From Cognatazoarcus sp050305135 (lineage in GTDB: Bacteria; Pseudomonadota; Gammaproteobacteria; Burkholderiales; Rhodocyclaceae), in the NCBI GenBank assembly GCA_050305135.1, contig JBNLET010000079.1, positions 1 through 15,810 of the forward strand: a stretch of DNA of 15,810 nucleotides, read 5' to 3'. Every line of letters begins with the position of its first letter. Positions within the stretch are counted from its first letter, which is position 1. The notes beneath the pieces were generated by a model. It worked only from the letters and a program-made list of their open reading frames with translations, ran no database searches and was not told the DNA's origin. A program made the translations under genes and the position numbers. Shown here in pieces: positions 1-6,556 of the stretch.

Positions 1-350
1 GCCGCATCGCGGCGCTCAAGCCCGGCTACTACACCCGCATGGGCGCGGCGATCCGCCACTCGACGACGCTGCTGGCCGGCCAGCCGAATGCGCTGCGGCT
101 GATGCTGATCCTGTCCGACGGCAAGCCCAACGACATGGACCCCTACGAGGGCCGCTACGGCATCGAGGACACCCGCATGGCGGTGGCCGAGGCGCGACGC
201 CAGGGCGTGCGCCCGTTCTGCGTCACGATCGACACCGAGGGCGCCGACTACCTGCCCCACGTCTTCGGCGTGGACGGCTTCACGGTGATCCGCAAGCCCG
301 AGGAACTGCCGGCCCGCCTGCCGCTGTTGTACGCCCAGCTCACCGGCTGA
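1..350 (+). CDS. NorD/CbbO-family VWA protein, C-terminal part (5' end outside window)
   Basis: Reading frame 3 is open from the left edge to the TGA at 348-350, giving about 115 residues. It contains GYYTRMGAAIRH, LSDGKPND, YEGRYGIEDTR, PFCVTIDTEGADYLPHVFG and a final LPARLPLLYAQLTG. These are the C-terminal hallmarks of the von Willebrand factor A domain of NorD (needed to activate nitric oxide reductase) and of its close relative CbbO (Rubisco activase partner). Such proteins act in the cytoplasm with a MoxR-type AAA+ ATPase (NorQ/CbbQ), and the Asp of SDG belongs to the metal-site region. The N-terminal part and any partner gene lie to the left, so NorD and CbbO cannot be separated here. 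NorD is favoured weakly by the FNR/DNR-like box elsewhere in the window. The gene is convergent with the operon ending at 390. Confidence 0.8.
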   Translation, partial: RIAALKPGYYTRMGAAIRHSTTLLAGQPNALRLMLILSDGKPNDMDPYEGRYGIEDTRMAVAEARRQGVRPFCVTIDTEGADYLPHVFGVDGFTVIRKPEELPARLPLLYAQLTG

Positions 351-371
351 GCGCAACCGTCGGACGGCGCG

Positions 372-387
372 GGCGCCGGCCGGCGCC
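372..387. terminator. GC-rich perfect palindrome between convergent genes (possible bidirectional terminator)
   Basis: The 39-base gap between the convergent stops at 350 and 390 holds a 16-base perfect palindrome, GGCGCCGGCCGGCGCC, able to form a 6-bp stem with a GGCC loop. Its position suits a shared terminator, but there is no T tract on either side. It could instead be a chance product of high GC content. Confidence 0.3.
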
Positions 388-389
388 AG

Positions 390-1226
390 TCACACCATCG
401 GTTGGTAGCCGAGCGCACCACAGAGGGCATTGAAGCGGGCGCCCAGCGCCTGCGCGAGGGCCTCGTCCGGTGCCCGCTTCCACGCGTACGGCACACCGTC
501 GCCGAGGATCGGCGTCGGCACCGTGCCGGCCGCCACCAGTGCCAGGTCGCGCTGCTTGAGGCGTCCGTGGGCGGCCGCCCGACAGGCTTCGCGCAGCGCG
601 GCCGGCGAGGCCGGGAAGCCGATCCAGTCGAGCACGCCGGCGAGCGTCTGCTCGGGTGCCTGCTTGGCGTCCTCGAAGCGCACCACGCGCACGCGCCGCC
701 GCCTCGCTTCGTCGAGCCAGGCAGTGAGAAAACCGTGCAGGTAGTCGCGCCAGCTCGCCAGACCCGGCGACCACGGCGCGCGCGCGAAATCGGCCGCGCT
801 GGCCGCGGCGGCGTTGCCGGTCCTGCGTGCCCGGGCAGCGCCGGACGCGATGGCGTCGCGCGGGTCGCGCACGACCAGGATCGTGCTCGCCGCGGGGACG
901 AACGCCTCCGGGCGCAGATGGCTGAAGCGCGGCACCGGCTCGCGAAGGAAACTGAATTCGCGGCCGTCCACCAGGTCCGGCAGCAACCGGCTCCAGCCAC
1001 TGCCCTCGAAGTGGTAGCGGAACTTGCCGTTCCCGAGAGGCTGCCAGCTGTCGGTATCGAAGATGCCCCATGGCTTGAAGACCGGGATTCCCAGCGTCAT
1101 GAAGGCAGTGGCCAGCCAGCCGGCACCGCAGGGCAGCTCGGGCGAGACGACGTCCATCGTCCAGCGCGGATAGCCCGGCTGCCCGGGCTGTTCGCGGTAG
1201 GCTGGCGATTGATCAAAGAGTTTCAT
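390..1226 (-). CDS. Sulfotransferase-fold protein, candidate phosphoramidate transferase
   Basis: This is a 278-residue protein. The 3'-phosphate-binding motif of PAPS sulfotransferases is clear at residues 118-129 (VVRDPRDAIASG, preceded by a hydrophobic strand). The 5'-phosphosulfate loop, usually a K/RSGTT-W type sequence near the N-terminus, appears as LPCGAGWL at 31-38, so the usual Ser-Gly-Thr-Thr is missing. No signal peptide or membrane segment is seen, so it should be cytoplasmic. It is the last gene of the operon, and its ATG at 1226 overlaps the kinase gene by 14 bases. An in-frame upstream ATG at 1265 exists but would deepen the overlap. Its neighbours make a 3'-phosphorylated nucleotide donor that resembles PAPS. 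I therefore infer transfer of a phosphoramidate group to a sugar or other hydroxyl. An ordinary sulfotransferase is the alternative, although no PAPS-forming sulfurylase is present. Confidence 0.75.
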   Translation of the reverse strand: MKLFDQSPAYREQPGQPGYPRWTMDVVSPELPCGAGWLATAFMTLGIPVFKPWGIFDTDSWQPLGNGKFRYHFEGSGWSRLLPDLVDGREFSFLREPVPRFSHLRPEAFVPAASTILVVRDPRDAIASGAARARRTGNAAAASAADFARAPWSPGLASWRDYLHGFLTAWLDEARRRRVRVVRFEDAKQAPEQTLAGVLDWIGFPASPAALREACRAAAHGRLKQRDLALVAAGTVPTPILGDGVPYAWKRAPDEALAQALGARFNALCGALGYQPMV

Positions 1227-1719
1227 GTCCAGCCAGCAGGCACTCGATGCACTCGGCCAGTTCATCGACCGAGCGGCGCTGGCCGTCGTTCACCAGCGAC
1301 AGGTGCGGATTGGACGGAAGCTCGGCCGGCAGGTCGTGCCCGACCTCCGGGCCACGCGATCCCCGGGCCGGAATCCGGCCGAGGCGAATCGATTCCGGGC
1401 AGCTCATGAGGACCTCCAGGTAGCCGGGTGCATGGGCGGCGAGCCAGGTCCGCACGGCGTCGAACAGCGCCACGACGCTCACCACGACGACCGTCCCCTG
1501 CCCGGCAAGCTGCACCGCCAGCCGGGCATAGGCCATCGCGAGCCGCCTGCGCGTCGCCTCGTCGTAGCCGGCCTCGGGCCACAGCGCGCGGCGCATCTCG
1601 TCGCCGTCGAGCTGCACTGCCTGCCTGCCCGTCATGTGCAACCTGTCCAGCAGCGCGGCGGCGACGCTGGTCTTGCCGCTGCCGGGCAGTCCGGTAATCC
1701 AGACAACCACTCCGCTCAT
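1213..1719 (-). CDS. APS-kinase-like P-loop kinase, probable cytidine diphosphoramidate kinase (Cj1415-like)
   Basis: This is a 168-residue protein of the adenylylsulfate kinase family. Residues 10-17 form the Walker A loop (GLPGSGKT). LDGDE at 38-42 corresponds to the APS kinase DGDN motif with Asn replaced by Glu, and the C-terminal segment LPSNPHLSLVNDG (134-146) matches the family's end. In C. jejuni the related enzyme Cj1415 phosphorylates the ribose 3'-hydroxyl of CDP-amidate, by analogy with APS to PAPS. Sulfate-activation genes (cysD, cysN or sat) are absent here, while the other phosphoramidate enzymes surround it, so that substrate is preferred. The start ATG at 1719 overlaps the nucleotidyltransferase stop in ATGA, which implies translational coupling. 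A true APS kinase remains possible. The family is certain; the substrate is inferred from context. Confidence 0.85.
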   Translation of the reverse strand: MSGVVVWITGLPGSGKTSVAAALLDRLHMTGRQAVQLDGDEMRRALWPEAGYDEATRRRLAMAYARLAVQLAGQGTVVVVSVVALFDAVRTWLAAHAPGYLEVLMSCPESIRLGRIPARGSRGPEVGHDLPAELPSNPHLSLVNDGQRRSVDELAECIECLLAGHETL

Positions 1720-2483
1720 CCTGCCCGGTCCCTCCAGTCGTGCGTCCAGTCGCCGGCCGCGGCGAGGCGGCGCCGGTAGAGCGCCAGGTCCTGCGGCGTG
1801 TCGAGTTCGATCCAGCCGCCATCCACCGGCAGCACGCGGATCTCGGCGCCGTCTTGCAGCATCTCGGCCAGCAGCCCGGTGAGGTCCATTCGGCGCGCCC
1901 GCTGCGCGCCGAGCCGCGCGATCGTGGCATGCATGCAGCGCCAGCCGGCCGGCCGCACGCCGAGCAAGCCCATGAACTGTGCTTCGACGAGATCCATGCC
2001 GGCGGCGGGCGCGCCGATCTCGAGCAGCATGCCGCCGGCACTGCGGAACGATTCGGCATCCTGCAGCGGATGCTGCCAGCGCTCGCGCCACAGCTCGGCC
2101 CAGCGGCGGTCGGCCGGCAGCACCAGATCGCCCGGCTGCGTGCGCAGCCGCCGCAGCCACTCGGCACGCCAGACGCAATCGCCGTAGCCGAGCACGAAGC
2201 CTTGCTCGAGCACGGCCGGCGCCACGCACAGCAGCGATCCGAGCGGGCCGCCGCTGTCCCAGTCGGCGCAATGCACGCCGCTCTCGCCCGCCAGCAGCGG
2301 TACCCGCTCGGCGGCGAAGCCGGTGACGACGACTCGCCGGCACAGGCCCGCCCGCTCGAACGCGTCGCGCTGCCAGTGCAGCAGCGGGCGGCCGGCCAGT
2401 TCGGCCATGCACTTGGGCTGGGCGCCGGCCCGCCCCTGCAGCCGCCGTCCACGCCCGGCCGCCAGCAGGATCGCCGTCTTCAT
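1716..2483 (-). CDS. Nucleotidyltransferase, probable CTP:phosphoglutamine cytidylyltransferase (Cj1416-like)
   Basis: This is a 255-residue protein with the sugar-nucleotidyltransferase (Rossmann-like NTP_transferase) layout. LLAAGRGRRL at 6-15 is the NTP-binding signature, and PKCM at 23-26 carries the usual Lys. GYGDCVW at 99-105 supplies the metal-binding Asp, and GGWIELDTPQDL near 222-233 is the typical C-terminal motif. In the C. jejuni pathway Cj1416 joins CTP to N-phosphoglutamine, giving gamma-glutamyl-CDP-amidate and pyrophosphate. Sequence alone could also fit a sugar-1-phosphate or phosphocholine nucleotidyltransferase; the specific call rests on the flanking glutamine-kinase-like, hydrolase and kinase genes. 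Both ends overlap neighbours by four bases (ATGA at 2480-2483 and 1716-1719). It is cytoplasmic. Confidence 0.85.
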   Translation of the reverse strand: MKTAILLAAGRGRRLQGRAGAQPKCMAELAGRPLLHWQRDAFERAGLCRRVVVTGFAAERVPLLAGESGVHCADWDSGGPLGSLLCVAPAVLEQGFVLGYGDCVWRAEWLRRLRTQPGDLVLPADRRWAELWRERWQHPLQDAESFRSAGGMLLEIGAPAAGMDLVEAQFMGLLGVRPAGWRCMHATIARLGAQRARRMDLTGLLAEMLQDGAEIRVLPVDGGWIELDTPQDLALYRRRLAAAGDWTHDWRDRAG

Positions 2484-3256
2484 GTCGCCCGCGCCATCCA
2501 CAGCCGGGTGTCGAACGGCACGTCCACGTAGCGGGCGGCGCCGAGCAGGCGCCGGATGTCGGCCAGGATCCGCTCCAGCTTCGGGCCGGCCTGCCGCACC
2601 AGCGTGGCGTGGGCGCGAAAGCCCGCGACGAACTCGTCGGCCCGATAGCGGTGGCTGAAGCGCAGCACCGCGCTCTGCAACTCGCCGAACGCGCCGTCGG
2701 CGAGCAGCAGCGGGCCGCTGTCGCCCCGCCGCTCGCCGGCCTCGTAGCCGCCCAGGTGGCGTGCCACCAGCGCCTGGATCTCGCTCTGCAGCCCATCTTC
2801 GATCGAGCGGTGGTTGTAGACGCACAGCAGCCGGCCGCCGTCCACCAGCAGCCGCCGCGCTTCGCGCAGCGCGCGGCCGCGCTCCATGACGTTGAGCGAG
2901 GAAGCGAAGCAGACCAGCTGGTAGCCGGCCGCGGGCAGCGTCGTCGCCTCGCCGTGCGCGTCGATCCAGCGCACCGGCCGGCGCCGGGTCAGCCGTTCGC
3001 CGATGGCGCGCATTTCCGCGCACGGCTCGACCGCGTCCACGTGCCAGCCGGCGGCGGCCAGCAGGGACGCGCAGCGCCCGGTACCGGCGCCGATGTCGGC
3101 CGCCCGCGCCGGCGCCGCAAAGCCGCCCAGGCGCATCAATTCCACATACAGCGCCGGGTGGTAGGGCGCCCGCTTCTCGTAGTCGGCGGCGAGCGCGGCG
3201 TAGTCCCAGCTGCGCTTCGGCGGCGCGGCCGGGCGCGGGGGATGTTCATGCGACAT
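2480..3256 (-). CDS. Class I SAM-dependent methyltransferase, possibly phosphoramidate O-methyltransferase
   Basis: This is a 258-residue protein with a class I Rossmann methyltransferase fold. ADIGAGTGRCA at 53-63 is SAM motif I, the acidic ribose-binding Glu follows at 77 (DAVEP), and SSLNVME near 119-125 is in the motif III/IV region. The ATG at 3256 is preceded by AGGTG at a suitable distance and overlaps the kinase gene by 11 bases. The position inside the operon matches Cj1419/Cj1420 of C. jejuni, methyltransferases implicated in forming the O-methyl group of the phosphoramidate decoration. The same role is inferred here, with the methyl acceptor unproved. Methylation of another part of the final product is an alternative. 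No signal peptide is present. Confidence 0.8.
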   Translation of the reverse strand: MSHEHPPRPAAPPKRSWDYAALAADYEKRAPYHPALYVELMRLGGFAAPARAADIGAGTGRCASLLAAAGWHVDAVEPCAEMRAIGERLTRRRPVRWIDAHGEATTLPAAGYQLVCFASSLNVMERGRALREARRLLVDGGRLLCVYNHRSIEDGLQSEIQALVARHLGGYEAGERRGDSGPLLLADGAFGELQSAVLRFSHRYRADEFVAGFRAHATLVRQAGPKLERILADIRRLLGAARYVDVPFDTRLWMARAT

Positions 3257-5492
3257 GGATCACCTGTGAGCTGAAATCGATCGACACGCGCTCGGCCCGG
3301 CACAACCGGCGGAAACGCTCGGGGCCGAGGCCGAGCACCACCGGACACGCCAGCTCGCGGCAGCGCAGCGCCATGTGGGAATGCGGTCCTCCCCAGGCGG
3401 TCAGCAGCGCCGCCGGCTGCCGCGCGAAGATCCAGTCGAAGCCGGGATCAGCGCTTTCGATCGCGATCACGGCCCCGCGCGGCACCACTTCCGGCCGTTC
3501 GTAGCGGCCGACCTGGCGCAGCGGCGCACAGATCCGCCCGCCGCCGAGGTAGCTCGGCCGCTGCGCTTCGAAGCGCACCGCCGCGAGATCGTCGCCCGCG
3601 AACAGCAGCGCCGGCATGCGGATGCGCGCTTCGGCGGCGTGGGTCTCGCGTGCGGCCTCAGCCTCGGCGGCGAGCCGCGCCGGATCCGGCTCGTCCCAGC
3701 GGCGCCAGGGCAGCCAACTGGCCTGCTCGCGCGTCAGGCCCCGCTCCTCGGCGCGGCGCGCGATGGCCTCGAGGCAGCCGCTGAGCCGGCCGGCCAGCAC
3801 GAACTTGCCCAGCTCGCGCGCCCGCACCGCCAGCATCGCCGCGGCCACCAGCCGGTCGGGCGCCAGTGCGAGGCCGGCGCCGGACAGCAAGCGCTGCAGC
3901 GCGTTGCGTTCATGCGCGGCGAGAACGAACGGCTCGCCGGCCGCGATCCGCGGCCGGCCGGGCGGCAGCAGCTCGGCGTGGCGCGGCGACAGGATGTCGA
4001 AGGTGCCGGCGCGGGCCGCGCCCTGCATCGCATCGGCGCGCAGCTCGTCGCCCAGCGCGCCGGCCATCGAGCCGACCGAGCGCGCCAGCGCCTCCAGCCG
4101 CTCGCCGGACAGGGCGCCGCAACGCACCGCGGAGCGGAGCATCGCATGGGCGGCAAAGTCGCAACGGGCGGCCATCGCGAACGGCAGCGCGAGCGAGCCG
4201 CAGATCCCGGCCAGCCGCTCCGCCGTCGACGCGCCGGCCGCCGCCTCGGCCCGGAATCGCGCCAGCATCCAGTGCAGCGCGCGCGGCTCCAGGCAGGCCA
4301 GCGTGGGCGCGCACAGGGCGGCGATCAGCCGTTTCGCGTCGGCAGCGGCGATGCCGCTCGCCGCCAGCCGCTGACGGGCATCGAATTCGAGGCAGGTCAG
4401 CGCCAGATCGAACTCGACGCGATCGTGCAGTTGCGGGCAGGCCTGCAAGCGCTCGAGCCAGGCGCCGACCAGGCGCTCGGCGCAATCCTGCCCGAGCCCG
4501 ACCGGCACGAAGGACGCCAGGCTGGTCGCCACGTCGACGTAGGGGCGTCCGGCGAGCGGCTGCAGCAGGCGGCTGCGCGGCGGCCGGGCGTAGCCGAGCG
4601 CGCAGCGGGCCTGCCACCACACCTGGTCGCCGATCAGCGCCTCGAATAGGCTGAGCGCCAGCGGCCGCGGCTGCTCGCCCAGCAGTTCGGCCGGGTTCCA
4701 GTCCGGCATCAGCCCCAGCACGCGCACGCCATCGCCGGCGAGCGCCTGCAGTCGCCGCCCGATCCGCGCGCGGGTGGCGGCTTCGATGCCCTCCGCGCAG
4801 CGCGGCGGCAGGTGGATCGGCCGCACCTGCAGCAGCCACATGCGGCCGGCGCGCCAGGCCAGCTCCAGTTCGAAATCTATGCCGGGCGGCAGACGGCCGG
4901 CGATCTCCTCGACCACATCCCGCGCCGCCGCGATCGGCGCCGGCAGGCGCTCGCGGCTGGCGGCCAGCGCGACGAACCAGGTCTCGGCCGCGCTGCTGCC
5001 GTCGGTCACGCTGCGCGTCGAACCCTGCTGCGCGATGCTGACACTGACGCAGTCGGCGCCGTCCGGCGCGCAGCGGCTGGCGGCCACCAGCGCGGCATCG
5101 ACGACGCCGAGCGAGCGCTGCACCAGCACCTGATCCTCTGCCGTCGGCGCGCCGTAGCTGGCGAAGACTTCCGCAATGGCCGTGGCCAGGCGATCGCGGT
5201 GCACGTCGAGCAGGGTCAGGAAGCGGCCCGCCTGCGAACGGCCGGCCCGGTCCTCCTGGCTGCTCGAACTGCGCACCGCGGCGGCACCGCCGGCGACGAC
5301 GGCGAGACAGTCGCGCAGGACGGCGGCCGGCGACGCACGCCATTCGAGCCACTCGACGATGCGGCCGACCGGCACTTCGGCGCTCGCCAGCCCGTGGCCC
5401 ACCTGCTGCAGCAACTGCGCCTTGGTCAGGCGCCCGATGGCACAGGCGGGGTCCGCGAGGCGGGGCAGTTCGAGCGCTTGCCGGTTCAGCAC
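3246..5492 (-). CDS. PEP-synthase-like enzyme, probable L-glutamine kinase (Cj1418-like)
   Basis: This is a 748-residue protein with both ends of the PEP synthase/PPDK architecture. The N-terminal ATP-grasp part has VRSSSSQED at 73-81 followed by AGRF and ends in LLQVRPI near 220-226. The C-terminal phosphohistidine swivelling domain (about 670-735) has GGPHSHMAL with the predicted catalytic His706. Between them lies a long region starting MPDWNPAELLGE (262-273), and no PEP/pyruvate TIM barrel is recognisable. That arrangement fits glutamine kinase Cj1418, which uses ATP to phosphorylate the glutamine amide via a phosphohistidine, releasing AMP and phosphate. GTG at 5492 is chosen because GGAG stands seven bases upstream and it overlaps the hydrolase stop (GTGCTGA); the open frame continues to 5624 with an Arg-rich, unlikely extension. 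Other PEP-utilising domain proteins are the alternative. Confidence 0.85.
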   Translation of the reverse strand: MLNRQALELPRLADPACAIGRLTKAQLLQQVGHGLASAEVPVGRIVEWLEWRASPAAVLRDCLAVVAGGAAAVRSSSSQEDRAGRSQAGRFLTLLDVHRDRLATAIAEVFASYGAPTAEDQVLVQRSLGVVDAALVAASRCAPDGADCVSVSIAQQGSTRSVTDGSSAAETWFVALAASRERLPAPIAAARDVVEEIAGRLPPGIDFELELAWRAGRMWLLQVRPIHLPPRCAEGIEAATRARIGRRLQALAGDGVRVLGLMPDWNPAELLGEQPRPLALSLFEALIGDQVWWQARCALGYARPPRSRLLQPLAGRPYVDVATSLASFVPVGLGQDCAERLVGAWLERLQACPQLHDRVEFDLALTCLEFDARQRLAASGIAAADAKRLIAALCAPTLACLEPRALHWMLARFRAEAAAGASTAERLAGICGSLALPFAMAARCDFAAHAMLRSAVRCGALSGERLEALARSVGSMAGALGDELRADAMQGAARAGTFDILSPRHAELLPPGRPRIAAGEPFVLAAHERNALQRLLSGAGLALAPDRLVAAAMLAVRARELGKFVLAGRLSGCLEAIARRAEERGLTREQASWLPWRRWDEPDPARLAAEAEAARETHAAEARIRMPALLFAGDDLAAVRFEAQRPSYLGGGRICAPLRQVGRYERPEVVPRGAVIAIESADPGFDWIFARQPAALLTAWGGPHSHMALRCRELACPVVLGLGPERFRRLCRAERVSIDFSSQVIHVA

Positions 5493-6325
5493 GCGCTTGC
5501 TCCGGCCGCGGCCGGCAGCGCCGGCGAGCTGGCACGGCCGGACCGGCAGGCGGCGACGAAGTCGTCCAGCAGGCGGCGCGACTGGCTCAGCTCGAGCGGT
5601 GTCAGCGCGAATTCCGGGTGCCATTGCAGCCCCAGTTCCCAGCGCCCGTCCTGTGCACTGACGGCCTCGACGACGCCGTCCTCGGCGCTGGCTTCGACCC
5701 GCAGCCCCGAGCCAAGCCGGTCCACGGCGTGCCGATGGGCCGAGCCGACCGTCAGCGCCGCGCAGCGGTAGAGGGCTTGCAGTCGGCCGCCGGCATGCAG
5801 CCGCACCGGATGACGATGGCGCCCATAGTTGCCGCGGTCGTCGTGCACGGTGCGATCACAAGCGGCGGGGGCGGCGAAATCGAGCCGCAGGCTGCCGCCT
5901 CGGCTGACGTTGAGCAGATGCATGCCGCGGCACAGGCCGAGGATCGGCATGCCGGCGTCGCGGGCCTGCATCAGCAGCACCGATTCCCAGCCGTCGCGCA
6001 GGCGATCGCCATCCTCGCCGGAGTGGGTGGACAGCGGATCGGATTCGCGGCCGCGCAGCCGCAGGTCGCCTCCGCCCTGCAACACCAAGCCGTCCAGCGT
6101 GCGGACGCAGCGGCGGGCCGCGCCGGCGATCCCGTCGGCCACCGGCGGCAGCATCACGACGGCCGCGCCGCACTGCTGCAGCAGGGCCGCCAGCGCCGCA
6201 TCCAGCGACCACTGCGCTCGCGAGGCGGCACCCGCCGCGCCCGGCTGCACCGGCGAGAAGCGAGCGGTGACGCCGACGACCGGGCCTTCGGCAACGCAAC
6301 ACTCGTCGATTCGGCCGTGATTCAC
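5486..6325 (-). CDS. Class I glutamine amidotransferase-like hydrolase, probable gamma-glutamyl-CDP-amidate hydrolase (Cj1417-like)
   Basis: This is a 279-residue member of the peptidase C26/class I amidotransferase family. The nucleophile elbow GLCRGMHLLN holds Cys132, and LQWHPEF holds His236 and Glu238, so the triad is intact. GLVLQGGGDL is the family's oxyanion-side motif. In the C. jejuni pathway Cj1417 removes glutamate from gamma-glutamyl-CDP-amidate to release cytidine diphosphoramidate. PuuD-type gamma-glutamyl-GABA hydrolases are close relatives and would be the default annotation; the operon partners argue for CDP-amidate. The start is taken as GTG at 6325 because GGGAG lies five bases upstream. 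Another in-frame GTG at 6337 is possible but has weaker upstream sequence, and a TGA at 6344-6346 closes the frame. This is the first gene of the operon. Confidence 0.83.
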   Translation of the reverse strand: MNHGRIDECCVAEGPVVGVTARFSPVQPGAAGAASRAQWSLDAALAALLQQCGAAVVMLPPVADGIAGAARRCVRTLDGLVLQGGGDLRLRGRESDPLSTHSGEDGDRLRDGWESVLLMQARDAGMPILGLCRGMHLLNVSRGGSLRLDFAAPAACDRTVHDDRGNYGRHRHPVRLHAGGRLQALYRCAALTVGSAHRHAVDRLGSGLRVEASAEDGVVEAVSAQDGRWELGLQWHPEFALTPLELSQSRRLLDDFVAACRSGRASSPALPAAAGASAC

Positions 6326-6356
6326 GCAGGCTCCCACCGGTTCTCAACAATCCGCG

Positions 6357-6385
6357 ACGATATGCCATTCGGCAGCAAGTGCCAA
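6357..6385 (-). promoter_or_regulatory. Candidate sigma-70 promoter of the phosphoramidate operon
   Basis: Read on the minus strand, TTGGCA (6385-6380) and TATCGT (6362-6357) are separated by exactly 17 bases. They match 5/6 and 4/6 of the -35 and -10 consensus. Transcription would start near 6350, leaving a leader of about 25 bases before the GTG at 6325 with its GGGAG ribosome-binding site. The site was found by eye only. Confidence 0.5.
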
Positions 6386-6556
6386 ATCTGCTGCATGGAC
6401 CGAATGCCGCGGAAGGCGCGGCACAAACCGCGTTGCGAGCCGCGCCGCCGCCGGCGGGGGGCGTGGAACCGCCGCGCCGTGGCGGCGGCCGGCAGCGCTG
6501 CGCTCAAGCCGCGGTCGAATCGGGGCGTTATTGGCTTACGAGGTGTTTCAGAGTCC
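6386..6556. other. Divergent intergenic region between the phosphoramidate operon and the GGDEF-EAL operon
   Basis: This stretch separates two divergent operons. It is very GC-rich and can form a hairpin at 6469-6488 (stem CCGCCGC/GCGGCGG). The plus frame stays open through it from before 6386 into the GGDEF-EAL gene, but the translation is an Arg/Ala-rich, low-complexity run unlike a protein domain, so I treat it as untranslated. No convincing plus-strand promoter was found. GAGGTG at 6540-6545 is eleven bases from the ATG at 6557, a poor but possible ribosome-binding site. Confidence 0.5.

Noticed and set aside
1213..1719. Assimilatory sulfate activation (APS kinase with sulfotransferase making sulfated glycans)
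   Set aside because: No ATP sulfurylase is present, and it would not explain the glutamine-kinase-like, C26 hydrolase and nucleotidyltransferase genes; kept as the main alternative, not the preferred reading.
5493..5624. N-terminal extension of the glutamine-kinase-like gene
   Set aside because: The extra 44 residues are Arg/Pro/Ala-rich and lie wholly within the hydrolase coding region; the GTG at 5492 has a good GGAG site.
3375..5771. Long plus-strand open frames opposite the glutamine-kinase-like gene
   Set aside because: Their translations are Arg/Gly/Gln-rich low-complexity sequence, while the minus strand encodes clear PEP-synthase-type motifs.
6378..6400. Possible sigma-54 promoter (TGGCAC followed by TTGC on the minus strand)
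   Set aside because: The two elements are directly adjacent instead of separated by about five bases, so the spacing is wrong; a sigma-70 reading with a 17-base spacer fits better.
5618..6556. Upstream open extension of the first GGDEF-EAL gene
   Set aside because: It runs antisense through the hydrolase gene and has no domain-like sequence before the PAS region, so it is a frame shadow.
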